From contig JAJDXG010000063.1 in NCBI GenBank assembly GCA_022823365.1, positions 114,113 to 178,112 on the forward strand: a stretch of 64,000 nt of DNA. Direction: 5' to 3'. Positions 56,190 through 63,642 of this stretch are shown one piece after another. The notes under the pieces are model-generated. The model had not been told where the DNA came from, did not search any database, and worked only from the letters and a program-made list of their open reading frames with translations. This stretch comes from Gemmatimonadota bacterium. Lineage in GTDB: Bacteria > Gemmatimonadota > Gemmatimonadetes > Longimicrobiales > Gaopeijiaceae. Within the stretch, counting starts at the first letter, position 1; every line of letters begins with the position of its first letter. The translations under genes were made by a program, and so were the position numbers.

Positions 56190-57290
56190 GTGCCGGTGAA
56201 GAGCCGCGCCGACCTGCGACGCTTCATCAACCTGCCCTGGTCGATCTATCGCGAGGACCCCGACTGGGTGCCGCCGCTGAAGCGGGATGTCCGTGCCGCC
56301 TTCGATACGGCGAAACACCCCTTCCACCTTCACTCCGAGGTCCAGCCCTGGCTCGCGCTCCGCGGCGGCAGAGTGGTGGGGCGCATCTGCGCGATCCGCA
56401 ACCGGAACCACGAGCGGGTGCACGACGAGGCGACAGGCTTCTTCGGCTGGTTCGAGTGCATCGACGATCCGGAGGTGGCGGAAGCGCTGTTCGAGGCGGT
56501 TCGGGCGTGGCTTCGCGAACGCGGTCTCACCACCATACGCGGCCCGACGAGCTTTTCCACCAACGAGACCACCGGCCTCCTCATCAGAGGAGACAGGGGA
56601 CCGCCGGCGCTTCTTCTGGCCCACAACCCGCCCTGGTATCCGGCACTGATCGAGGGCTGCGGGCTCCGCAAGGTGAAGGACCTCTACGCCTGGCACATCG
56701 TGGCGGGGAACTGGCCCGAGTATCTGTTTCGCGCCGAGAGAATCGTGACCCACCGCTACGGCATCCGCATCCGCACATTGGAAATGTCGAGATTCGATGA
56801 GGAACTCGCCCTCGTTCGGCGACTCTACAATTCCGCCTGGAGAAAGAACTGGGGGTTCATCCCCCTGACGGACGCCGAGATCGATCACATGGCCGCCGAA
56901 CTGAAGCCGATCATCGACCCGAATCTCGTTCTCTTCGCAGAAACGCGCGAAGGGGAAGCGATCGGGCTCGCGGTCGCCTTTCCGGACTTCAACCAGGTTC
57001 TGCACAAGCTCAACGGACGACTCACCCCGCTCGCGATCATCAAGCTGCTGGTCCAGAGGCGCAGGATCACCCGCCTGCGCGTCCTCATTCTGGGGCTCCT
57101 GGAGCAGTGGCGGGGCAAGGGCATCGACGCGCTCCTGTACCTCGCCTTGTTCCGAAACGCCAGCGCGGCCGGGATGAGGGAGGCGGACATGTCCTGGATC
57201 CTTGAAGGAAACCTCCGAATGAACGCCGCGATCGAGCGCATGGGGGGCAGAATCTACCGCACCTACCGCCTCTACGAGGCTCAGTTGTAG
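56190..57290 (+). CDS. GNAT-type acyltransferase of the YghO family
   Basis: 366 residues from a GTG start 31 nt after the amidohydrolase. The N-terminus FINLPWSIYREDPDWVPPLKRD, then GFFGWFECIDDPEVAEALFEA, GPTSFSTNE, LLAHNPPWYPALIEGCGLRKVKDLYAW and a C-terminal GNAT-like half (LAGL...EQWRGKGIDALLY, DMSWILEGNLRMN) match YghO-type proteins. From memory, the ceramide synthase of Caulobacter is a GNAT acyltransferase of this general kind. If this holds here, the protein would N-acylate a sphingoid base, linking it to the SPT-like gene at 8196-9605. This is an inference that needs a direct homology test. Confidence 0.7.
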   Translation: MPVKSRADLRRFINLPWSIYREDPDWVPPLKRDVRAAFDTAKHPFHLHSEVQPWLALRGGRVVGRICAIRNRNHERVHDEATGFFGWFECIDDPEVAEALFEAVRAWLRERGLTTIRGPTSFSTNETTGLLIRGDRGPPALLLAHNPPWYPALIEGCGLRKVKDLYAWHIVAGNWPEYLFRAERIVTHRYGIRIRTLEMSRFDEELALVRRLYNSAWRKNWGFIPLTDAEIDHMAAELKPIIDPNLVLFAETREGEAIGLAVAFPDFNQVLHKLNGRLTPLAIIKLLVQRRRITRLRVLILGLLEQWRGKGIDALLYLALFRNASAAGMREADMSWILEGNLRMNAAIERMGGRIYRTYRLYEAQL

Positions 57291-57497
57291 CGAAGCCCTG
57301 GATCCGAAAAAGTTCGTCGTAGCCGCGCGTCACAACTCCCCCCGGCCGGGCGACGTGCCCGCGCTCATGAGGGGTTGGATGAAGCTGACCGAGCGCGTCT
57401 CGCACGAGAGCGTACCGCGATGGCGAAGTGGCTGCCATCGAATCGGCCATACGGCGCACCTTCGCCACGGATCCGCGCAAACCGGGCGTCACCGCCG
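57291..57497. other. Intergenic region upstream of the riboswitch
   Basis: No gene or clear signal is seen between the GNAT-type gene and the riboswitch promoter. Reading frames here overlap no recognisable protein. Confidence 0.5.
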
Positions 57498-57526
57498 TTG
57501 ACCCTCTTCACGGCGCCGGCTAGAAT
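57498..57526 (+). promoter_or_regulatory. Sigma70-like promoter for the cobalamin riboswitch transcript
   Basis: TTGACC (57498-57503), a 17-nt spacer and TAGAAT (57521-57526). The start of transcription near 57533 would lie just upstream of the aptamer's first stem. Spacing is ideal. Confidence 0.7.
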
Positions 57527-57532
57527 CCCGGC

Positions 57533-57704
57533 GTAGCAGAGGCCGGAGGGGCCCACGGAAGCCGGTGCGAATCCGGCGCGGCCCCGCCACTGTGATGAGG
57601 TCCGGGTTTTCCCGAACAACTCCGGCTCGAATGTGCCACCGGGCTCTGAAGGCGAGCCCGGGAAGGCTGGTCCGGAGGCCTCAAGCCAGGAGACGAGCCC
57701 GTCC
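57533..57704 (+). promoter_or_regulatory. Cobalamin riboswitch aptamer
   Basis: The adenosylcobalamin-type conserved core is present: GGAAGCCGGTGCGAATCCGG (57558-57576 region), then GCGGCCCCGCCACTGTGATG and, after a GGGCTC/GAGCCC stem-loop (57641-57658), the B12 box AGCCAGGAGACGAGCC (57684-57699). The order and spacing are standard. Bound cobalamin would turn the downstream genes off. The two genes after it are a DUF6580 membrane protein and a BtuF-like protein. Confidence 0.92.
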
Positions 57705-57746
57705 GGCGCCCTTTTTCACCACCTCCGCGGGGAGGTGAGGGGCGCC
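57705..57746 (+). promoter_or_regulatory. Hairpin with anti-Shine-Dalgarno-like arm, candidate expression platform
   Basis: GGCGCCC (57705-57711) pairs with GGGCGCC (57740-57746), and inside it CACCTCC (57720-57726) pairs with GGAGGTG (57731-57737). CACCTCC could alternatively pair with the GGGAGGA ribosome-binding site at 57812-57818. That would let B12 binding switch translation. There is a short T-run (57712-57716) inside the loop region, so a terminator role is a second option. Confidence 0.45.
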
Positions 57747-57824
57747 TTCCAGACCGCGATCGCGTTGGTCGGCATCTCCTCTTTCTTCCGCACGGCAGAA
57801 AACAGCAAACAGGGAGGAATCGAG

Positions 57825-58430
57825 ATGAAACCGCGGTTTTCCGTGATTTTGGCGGTGTTCGCCGTGGCCGTCTGCGTGCGGCTGGCGCCGTACCTGCTGG
57901 CGCAGTTCGGGATGTCGATCGACCCGGAGCGGACCACGTATCCGTGGAACTTCTCGCCGATGCTGCCGCTCTGCCTGTTCGGGGGAGCGTTCTTCGCGCG
58001 CGCGAGGACGGCGTACCTGCTCCCGTTCGCCGCATGGCTGCTGGGCGATCTGGGGATCCTGGCGCTGACCGGCCGGGTCGACTGGGCGTTCTACCCCAAT
58101 CAGCCGCTTGTCTACCTGTCGCTCGCGCTGGTGGCCACCACGGGACTCGCCCTGCGCGGCCAGACGTCGTGGACGCGAGTCGCGGGCGCCGGGCTGGCGT
58201 CGTCGGTCGGGTTCTTCGTGATCACCAACTTCGGGGTGTGGGCCTTCGGCGATGGTCTGCTGTACCCGAAGACGCTCTCAGGTCTGGTGGACTGCTACGT
58301 GCGCGCGATTCCCTTCTTCCGCAACACGCTGGTCAGCATGGCGGTCTTCCTGCCGCTCCTGTTCAGCCGCGCCGCGCTGAGGAATCCGGCGCCCATCCCG
58401 CTCCACCGGCTCGCGTCCAGCCGCACGTAG
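57825..58430 (+). CDS. DUF6580 membrane protein, ECF S-component-like, riboswitch-controlled
   Basis: 201 residues from the ATG at 57825, with GGGAGGA 6 nt upstream. About five or six hydrophobic helices are visible. The conserved sequence YPWNFSPMLPLCLFGGAFF, LPFAAWLLGDLGILALTG, FFVITNFGVWAFGDGLLYPKTLSGLVDCY and IPFFRNTLVSMAVF matches DUF6580, a family annotated as putative transport proteins. Size and topology resemble substrate-binding S-components of ECF vitamin transporters. Being directly under a cobalamin riboswitch, it is a candidate for uptake of cobalamin or a precursor. No ECF ATPase or T-component gene is adjacent, so it may use a shared module or work alone. Confidence 0.8.
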   Translation: MKPRFSVILAVFAVAVCVRLAPYLLAQFGMSIDPERTTYPWNFSPMLPLCLFGGAFFARARTAYLLPFAAWLLGDLGILALTGRVDWAFYPNQPLVYLSLALVATTGLALRGQTSWTRVAGAGLASSVGFFVITNFGVWAFGDGLLYPKTLSGLVDCYVRAIPFFRNTLVSMAVFLPLLFSRAALRNPAPIPLHRLASSRT

Positions 58431-58476
58431 CAGGTCTCAAGCGCGGATTCGCAGGCGGACGGCGAAGGACGCAGGG

Positions 58477-59409
58477 ATGCCCCACCGCATCGTCTCGCTC
58501 ATCGCGAGCGCGACCGAGATCGTGTGCGCGCTGGGCTTCGAGCGCGAGCTCGTGGGCCGGTCGCACGAGTGCGACCACCCGCCCGGCGTCGCACGGCTGC
58601 CCACTTGCTCGAGCTCGAAGGTGAAGGTGGAGGCCTCCAGTCGGGCCATCGACGACCAGGTTCAGGCGATCGTCCGCGACGGCCTGTCGGTGTACAGCGT
58701 CGACCCGGTCCTGCTCGACCGGCTGGCCCCTACCGTCATCGTCACCCAGACCCAGTGCGAGGTGTGCGCGGTGAGCCTGCGGGACGTGGAGCGCGCGGTG
58801 TGCGACCTGGTGCGCTCGCAGCCGGCGATCGTGTCGCTCGAACCGATGGCGCTCGGCGACGTGTGGAGCGACATCCGCGCGGTCGCGGCCGCGCTCGGGG
58901 AGCCGGCGCGCGGCGACGAACTGGTGGCGCGCCTGACGGGCCGCCTCAAGGTGCTCCGCGATGCGTCGGGCACGCTGCGGCCGCGGCCCTCCATCGCCTG
59001 CATCGAGTGGATCGACCCGCTCATGATGGCGGGCAACTGGGTGCCGGAGCTGGTGGAGTGCGCCGGCGGGGTGGACCCGCTCGGGGAGGCGGGGGAGCAC
59101 TCCGGCTATCGGGACATCGATGAGCTCGTCGCCGCCGATCCCGACGTGATCGCGGTCATGCCCTGCGGGTTCGACATCGAGCGCGCCGAGCGGGAGATGC
59201 CCGCGCTGGCCGCCCGGCCGGAATGGCGCCGGCTCTCCGCCGTGCGCGAGGGCCGCGTGGTGATCACCGACGGCAACCAGTACTTCAACCGGCCGGGGCC
59301 GCGCGTCGTGGAGTCGGCGGAGATCCTGGCGGAGTGCCTGCACCCGGGGCGCTTCGACTTCGGACACCGCGGGCGCGGATGGAGGAGTTTGCGACCCGGG
59401 CGGCGCTAA
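58477..59409 (+). CDS. BtuF-like cobalamin-binding protein without signal peptide
   Basis: 310 residues starting 46 nt after the DUF6580 gene, so probably in the same riboswitch-controlled operon. The type III periplasmic-binding fold starts IVSLIASATEIVCALGFERELVGRSHECDHP, typical of BtuF relatives. ACIEWIDPLMMAGNWVPELVECAGG and VMPCGFDIERAE match as well. There is no signal peptide or lipobox, so either export depends on an unseen start or the protein stays in the cytoplasm. Cytoplasmic BtuF-like proteins are common beside cobalamin genes. Its C-terminus overlaps the convergent small gene by 4 nt. Confidence 0.87.
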   Translation: MPHRIVSLIASATEIVCALGFERELVGRSHECDHPPGVARLPTCSSSKVKVEASSRAIDDQVQAIVRDGLSVYSVDPVLLDRLAPTVIVTQTQCEVCAVSLRDVERAVCDLVRSQPAIVSLEPMALGDVWSDIRAVAAALGEPARGDELVARLTGRLKVLRDASGTLRPRPSIACIEWIDPLMMAGNWVPELVECAGGVDPLGEAGEHSGYRDIDELVAADPDVIAVMPCGFDIERAEREMPALAARPEWRRLSAVREGRVVITDGNQYFNRPGPRVVESAEILAECLHPGRFDFGHRGRGWRSLRPGRR

Positions 59410-59684
59410 CTGTCTTCGACCGCTCCCTGTACCGCCGCGTCCGCCAGGTCGAACATCCGTTTCAGAATGTGCTTGCGCCGCAGCCGGAGTTCCTCGACCA
59501 TCTTCCATAGAGCCTGGGCGGCCTCCTTCAGCGCCGCCTCCCGGACCTCTTCGGAGAGTGTCGAGTCGTGGCGAAACTCGTACTTTTCCACGGCGAACTC
59601 GGCGATTTCGAGAATGTTCTCCCCGACAATGTTCTGGTCAAACGCCTTCTTCAGGGTAAGCGTTGTCTCGCTGCCATCGGTCAT
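59406..59684 (-). CDS. Small helical protein, function unknown
   Basis: 92 residues, with GGAG 8 nt before the ATG at 59684. The sequence is charged and helical (ALKEAAQALWKMVEELRLRRKHILKRMFDLADAA) and could form a coiled coil. It follows the STAS gene by 58 nt, so a regulatory partner role is possible. Its stop overlaps that of the convergent BtuF-like gene (4 nt). No family is recognised. Confidence 0.6.
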   Translation of the reverse strand: MTDGSETTLTLKKAFDQNIVGENILEIAEFAVEKYEFRHDSTLSEEVREAALKEAAQALWKMVEELRLRRKHILKRMFDLADAAVQGAVEDS

Positions 59685-59742
59685 GGTTTGCTCCTACGGA
59701 GAGGGTGGGTATGGGGGAGGGGCATGTGCGCGGCCCGCGCCA

Positions 59743-60087
59743 TCAGGATTCCATGGCCGCAATCGCGCTCTCGGGGTCTTCGTGCACCGTAATGAGCTTG
59801 TCGAAGCCGCTCACAGCCATGATCTCCCGATTGACATCGGACAGCGAACACATCGCCAACGCCTGTCCGGTACTGCGGAGTCGCTTTGCGAGCACCAGGC
59901 AGACGCGAAGCCCGGCGCTGCTGATATACGATACCCGTCCGAAGTCCATTAGCAGGCCCCGGGCGCCGGAACTGAGCCCCTCCTCCATCAGGGCCTGGAA
60001 GCGATCGCTGCTCGTGCTGTCGATGCGACCGAGGATGGACGCGATCGCAATGTCACCTTCGTGACGCCATTTGATGTCGATCCTCAT
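59743..60087 (-). CDS. STAS-domain anti-sigma-factor antagonist-like protein
   Basis: 114 residues with AGGAG 7 nt before the ATG. The STAS fold is clear: an N-terminal strand (IAIASILGRIDSTSSDRF), LLMDFGRVSYISSAGLRVCLVLAKRL, then the C-terminal half. YISSAGL holds the Ser pair at 56-57 where antagonists of the SpoIIAA/RsbV type are phosphorylated. No anti-sigma kinase, phosphatase or sigma factor is next to it, so its partner must be elsewhere or be the small protein downstream. It follows the SDR gene by 42 nt on the same strand. Confidence 0.85.
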   Translation of the reverse strand: MRIDIKWRHEGDIAIASILGRIDSTSSDRFQALMEEGLSSGARGLLMDFGRVSYISSAGLRVCLVLAKRLRSTGQALAMCSLSDVNREIMAVSGFDKLITVHEDPESAIAAMES

Positions 60088-60129
60088 GATGGTCTCCTTT
60101 GTAGTGAGTCGCCAACAAACTAATGAGCA

Positions 60130-61059
60130 TCAGCCGCGCGTCCACTCCACGCTGCGCTCCCACAGTTCGCGCGCCAGCGATTCGTCGCGCGCCTGCGCGC
60201 TCGGGCCCTGCTCCTTCAGGACGTGGAAATAGCGTCCGGTCACGTCGTCCCGGGAGGGATCCTCGACGAGATTCATCACGGCCCTGCCGCCCACGTCCGG
60301 ACTCGACATGAACCAGGTGAAGGGAAGAAGCAGCAGGCGCGGGCCCAGTGACGTCTTCTTCCAGATTTCCGTCGCCAGCACGCCGGGATGCACCGCGTTT
60401 GCGGTGATCCCCCGCGAACCCCAACGGCGGACGGTCTCCAGCGTGAAGAGGACGTTGGCCAGCTTCGAGTCGGCGTAGGCCTGCAGGGCTCCATCCCAGG
60501 CCTGGCCGCGGGCGATGTCCTCAAGCTCCGCCCGCCGCAGGTCGCCGCTCCGGTGCCCCCGGGAGCTCACGTTGACGATGCGTCCCCGCCCGGCCTCGAG
60601 GCCCTCGCGCAGGAGACGGGTGAGCAGGAAGTGTCCGAGGTGGTTGGTGGCGAAGGTGAGCTCGAATCCCTCCGGTGAATGCACGCACTGCGGCCGCGTC
60701 ACGCCGGCGTTGTTGACCAGGATGTCGATCGCCGGGAGACGGGAAGCGAGGCGCCCAGCCAGCTCGCGCACATCCTCCTGTCGCGAAAGATCCGCGAGTT
60801 CGAGATCAACCCCGGCACCGCCCGAGTCACCCGCGACCGGCTCGTTGAGCCGGCCACCTAGTGCCCCCCGATTTCGCACACCCCGCAGTCCGGCCGCCCG
60901 CAACTCCGCCAGCGCCCGCTCCCCGCGCTCGCGGCTGCGGCACACCATCGTCACGTGGGCGCCAGCCTGAAGGAGCATTTCGGTTGCTGACCGGCCTACT
61001 CCCGAGTTGGCTCCGGTCACGATGGCTACCTGCCCCTTCAGGGAACTGGACATACGCAT
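60130..61059 (-). CDS. Short-chain dehydrogenase/reductase (retinol-dehydrogenase-like)
   Basis: 309 residues from the ATG at 61059; ATG at 61053 is equally possible. The Rossmann motif TGANSGVG (about 13-20), NNAG and the catalytic YADSK (Y-x3-K) with an upstream Ser in NVSSRG are all present. This is a classical SDR, like retinol or light-dependent protochlorophyllide reductase relatives. An unusual Gly/Arg-rich insertion (about 50-80) separates the second and third strands. The substrate is unknown. It lies between the S9 peptidase (46 nt) and the STAS gene (42 nt) on the same strand, so they may form one transcript. Confidence 0.88.
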   Translation of the reverse strand: MRMSSSLKGQVAIVTGANSGVGRSATEMLLQAGAHVTMVCRSRERGERALAELRAAGLRGVRNRGALGGRLNEPVAGDSGGAGVDLELADLSRQEDVRELAGRLASRLPAIDILVNNAGVTRPQCVHSPEGFELTFATNHLGHFLLTRLLREGLEAGRGRIVNVSSRGHRSGDLRRAELEDIARGQAWDGALQAYADSKLANVLFTLETVRRWGSRGITANAVHPGVLATEIWKKTSLGPRLLLLPFTWFMSSPDVGGRAVMNLVEDPSRDDVTGRYFHVLKEQGPSAQARDESLARELWERSVEWTRG

Positions 61060-61105
61060 CCCCCCAATCTCTGACACGACAGGTTTCGGCGGACGCGAAG
61101 GCGCT

Positions 61106-63475
61106 TCAGCTGCCGTCCTGAGCCGCGCTCCTCTCACGCTCCTCCCCGAAGTGCTCGGCGAACCAGTCGAACATGCGCTGCCAGTGGTCCACGAAGTCGG
61201 CCTCGGTGCTCGCGCGCCCGGCGCCGTGCCCGCCCGCGGTGTAGTGCACCCACACCACCTCCTTCCCCAGCCGCCGCAGCGCGTAATACATCTCGCGCTG
61301 GTTGGTGGCCGGCACGTTCCAGTCGCCCTCGCCCGAGAGCATCAGCAGCGGCGTCTCGATCCGGTCGGCGAACATGACCGCCGAGTGCGCGATGTACTTG
61401 TGCGGCTGTTCCCAGAGCGTCGCCCCGATGCGGTCCTGCCCCACCTCGGCGGCCGCGTAGTTGCGCGTGGTGATCTTGGGCGAGTCCCCGAGGAAGGAAA
61501 TGATGTTGACCTTGCCGGAGACGTTGGCGGCCGCTGCAAACCGGTCGGTCTGGGTGATGAGGAGGTTGGTCGCGTAGCCGCCGTAGCTCTGCCCGTAGAC
61601 GCCCACCTTTTCCGGGTCCACCAGCCCCCGCTCGATGATCTTGTTGATCGCGTTCGGCACCGCCTTGAGCCAGGCCTCGCCGGGAAATCCCTCCTCGAAG
61701 CGCACCGAGGGCCGGAACCCGAACCATCCCTGCGCGGTGATCAGGTTCATGTTCTCGTTGAACCCGTTGTCGAAGTACTCCTCGTAGATCTCCGCCACCA
61801 TCGGATAGGCGCGCCCCGGCTCGTAGTTGGCGGGATAGTAGAGGATGCCGTAAAGCGTGTTGCCGTCGACATCCAGGTACTCGACGAGCTCGCTCCGCGT
61901 CAGCGCCACGCCTTCGAGCCCGGGATTCGTGTCGGTCAGCTGCCGGGGTGACGATCCGTCCCCGCGCGCGACCCAGATTTCGTTGGGGTGGTCCCCGTCC
62001 GACATGGCGTAGACGAGCGTGGCGCCATCCTCCGAGACGTTCCAGGACCGGTAAAGGCCGGCATCCACCATCAGGGGCTCGATGTCGCCGGACGCCGTGT
62101 CGAGGCGCTTGAGGCCGCGCTGCCAGCGGTCCGGCGCCGAGTAGCTGAAGTAGAGATACCGGCCATCTTCTCTCCACCCCTGGAGCTGGCGGCGCGGGCG
62201 CTCGTCTTCATCCTCTTCGAGCTCGAGAAGCGTACGCAGGTCGCCGCTGTCGAGGTCGAGGAGGTGCCAGGCGTCCTGCGAGCTCAGGAGGAGTTGGTCG
62301 CCGGAGGGGCTCCAGCGCTCGACGGCGAATCGGATTCCGTCAGAATCGGACTCTTCATCGTCGGAAGCGGGATTGTCGCCGTCTGCGCGGGCACCGGCTT
62401 CGTCCCCGGCGCCGGATTCGTCCGCAACGTCTCGATGACCCTCCGTCACATCCACCGCCTCGTCCTCGTCCAGCCGCCGCACGAAGACGGAGCCCTCATC
62501 GGCATACGCGAAGGCGTCGCGGGCGTCGTTCCAGACAACGGTCAGCCGCTCTTCGCCGGTGTCCCGGAGCGAAACCGGGTCTCCGCCGGCCGCGAGATCC
62601 AGCCGGAAGAGTTCGTACTCGGTGCCGTCCCGACGAGTGTACGACGTCTTCGTGCGCGTGGTTGTCGAAAACGTGATGTAGGATCCGTCCTCGGAGAAAC
62701 CCGGATCGACGGGAGTCACCTCGGAGACAACTTCGCGCACCGTGCCGTCGACGACCGACACGAGCACGGTCTCCTGCCGGTTGGCGAGGTTCCGCACCCG
62801 GTCCCAGGCGAGGAAGTCGTTGCGCGAGTCCTGGACGATCACGGCCGCATCCGTGAGGGAGTGGAAGGCTGCGCGCGCCTCCGCAGCCCATCCAGCGGGG
62901 CGAAGTCCGAGCAGAACGCGGGCGCCGTCCGGCGACCAGACCAGCTGCGAGGAGGATGCGATCGCCCTGTCGGTGCGAAGAGAAACGGTCCTGCTCGCGC
63001 TGGTGACCGCGTCGAAGATGCGGAGCCGATACTCACCGTCTTCCACCATGAAATAGGCCAGCCGCCCTCCGTCCGGCGACCAGGCATAGCCGCGCAGCTG
63101 CGCGAGTTCCGCCTGAACCCAGGTGGGATTGCCGGTCCGCGTGTCGATCACCATCAGCCGGGTCGACACCGGGGAGATGTAGGTGGGGTCGCCGAATCGC
63201 TGGTGGTCCACGTCGGTGCGGTCCCGGCGTGACGTGAACGTCACCGCAACCCGGGCGCCGTCCTCCGTCACCGCCGCGATGCCCGGCGTGCGCACGTCGA
63301 GCGCGATCTCGGGCGTGAAAGGCTGTTGAGCGGCGGTGGGAGCGGGGACCACGAAGCTCGCCAGGGCCATCAGTGCGACACCACAGGCTGCGGCGAGGGA
63401 GATGGGTGGGCGAACCACGCGCGGGGGAGAAGCCGATGTGGCGCGGGCAGCAGCGATGTGTCGGACGATACTCAT
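61106..63475 (-). CDS. Exported S9 (prolyl-oligopeptidase family) peptidase
   Basis: 789 residues from the ATG at 63475. A signal segment ends near PAPTAAQQ. A beta-propeller with WD-like blades (about 50-500, for example LVWSPDGARVLLG) precedes an alpha/beta-hydrolase domain. The nucleophile S630 lies in VYGQSYGGYA, with GDWNVPATNQRE for the Asp and YTAGGHGAG for the His. It would be a dipeptidyl- or acylaminoacyl-peptidase acting outside the cytoplasmic membrane. It is larger than usual because of an acidic loop in the propeller (about 380-420). It is the first gene of a possible four-gene minus-strand unit. Confidence 0.92.
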   Translation of the reverse strand: MSIVRHIAAARATSASPPRVVRPPISLAAACGVALMALASFVVPAPTAAQQPFTPEIALDVRTPGIAAVTEDGARVAVTFTSRRDRTDVDHQRFGDPTYISPVSTRLMVIDTRTGNPTWVQAELAQLRGYAWSPDGGRLAYFMVEDGEYRLRIFDAVTSASRTVSLRTDRAIASSSQLVWSPDGARVLLGLRPAGWAAEARAAFHSLTDAAVIVQDSRNDFLAWDRVRNLANRQETVLVSVVDGTVREVVSEVTPVDPGFSEDGSYITFSTTTRTKTSYTRRDGTEYELFRLDLAAGGDPVSLRDTGEERLTVVWNDARDAFAYADEGSVFVRRLDEDEAVDVTEGHRDVADESGAGDEAGARADGDNPASDDEESDSDGIRFAVERWSPSGDQLLLSSQDAWHLLDLDSGDLRTLLELEEDEDERPRRQLQGWREDGRYLYFSYSAPDRWQRGLKRLDTASGDIEPLMVDAGLYRSWNVSEDGATLVYAMSDGDHPNEIWVARGDGSSPRQLTDTNPGLEGVALTRSELVEYLDVDGNTLYGILYYPANYEPGRAYPMVAEIYEEYFDNGFNENMNLITAQGWFGFRPSVRFEEGFPGEAWLKAVPNAINKIIERGLVDPEKVGVYGQSYGGYATNLLITQTDRFAAAANVSGKVNIISFLGDSPKITTRNYAAAEVGQDRIGATLWEQPHKYIAHSAVMFADRIETPLLMLSGEGDWNVPATNQREMYYALRRLGKEVVWVHYTAGGHGAGRASTEADFVDHWQRMFDWFAEHFGEERERSAAQDGS

Positions 63476-63642
63476 GGACGGATCACTTCCGAGAGGTGGA
63501 CGGGTTCCGGGGCTGGAACGTATCTCCCAGTGGCTCAGGTGCGAAAGCTGAGGAACTCGGGAGCGCAGGACGATCACCAACGCTGTTTGTGGCGGAGGCG
63601 CTCTGCCTGAATCCAGGTGCGGATGTGCTCTTCCGCTCGAAA

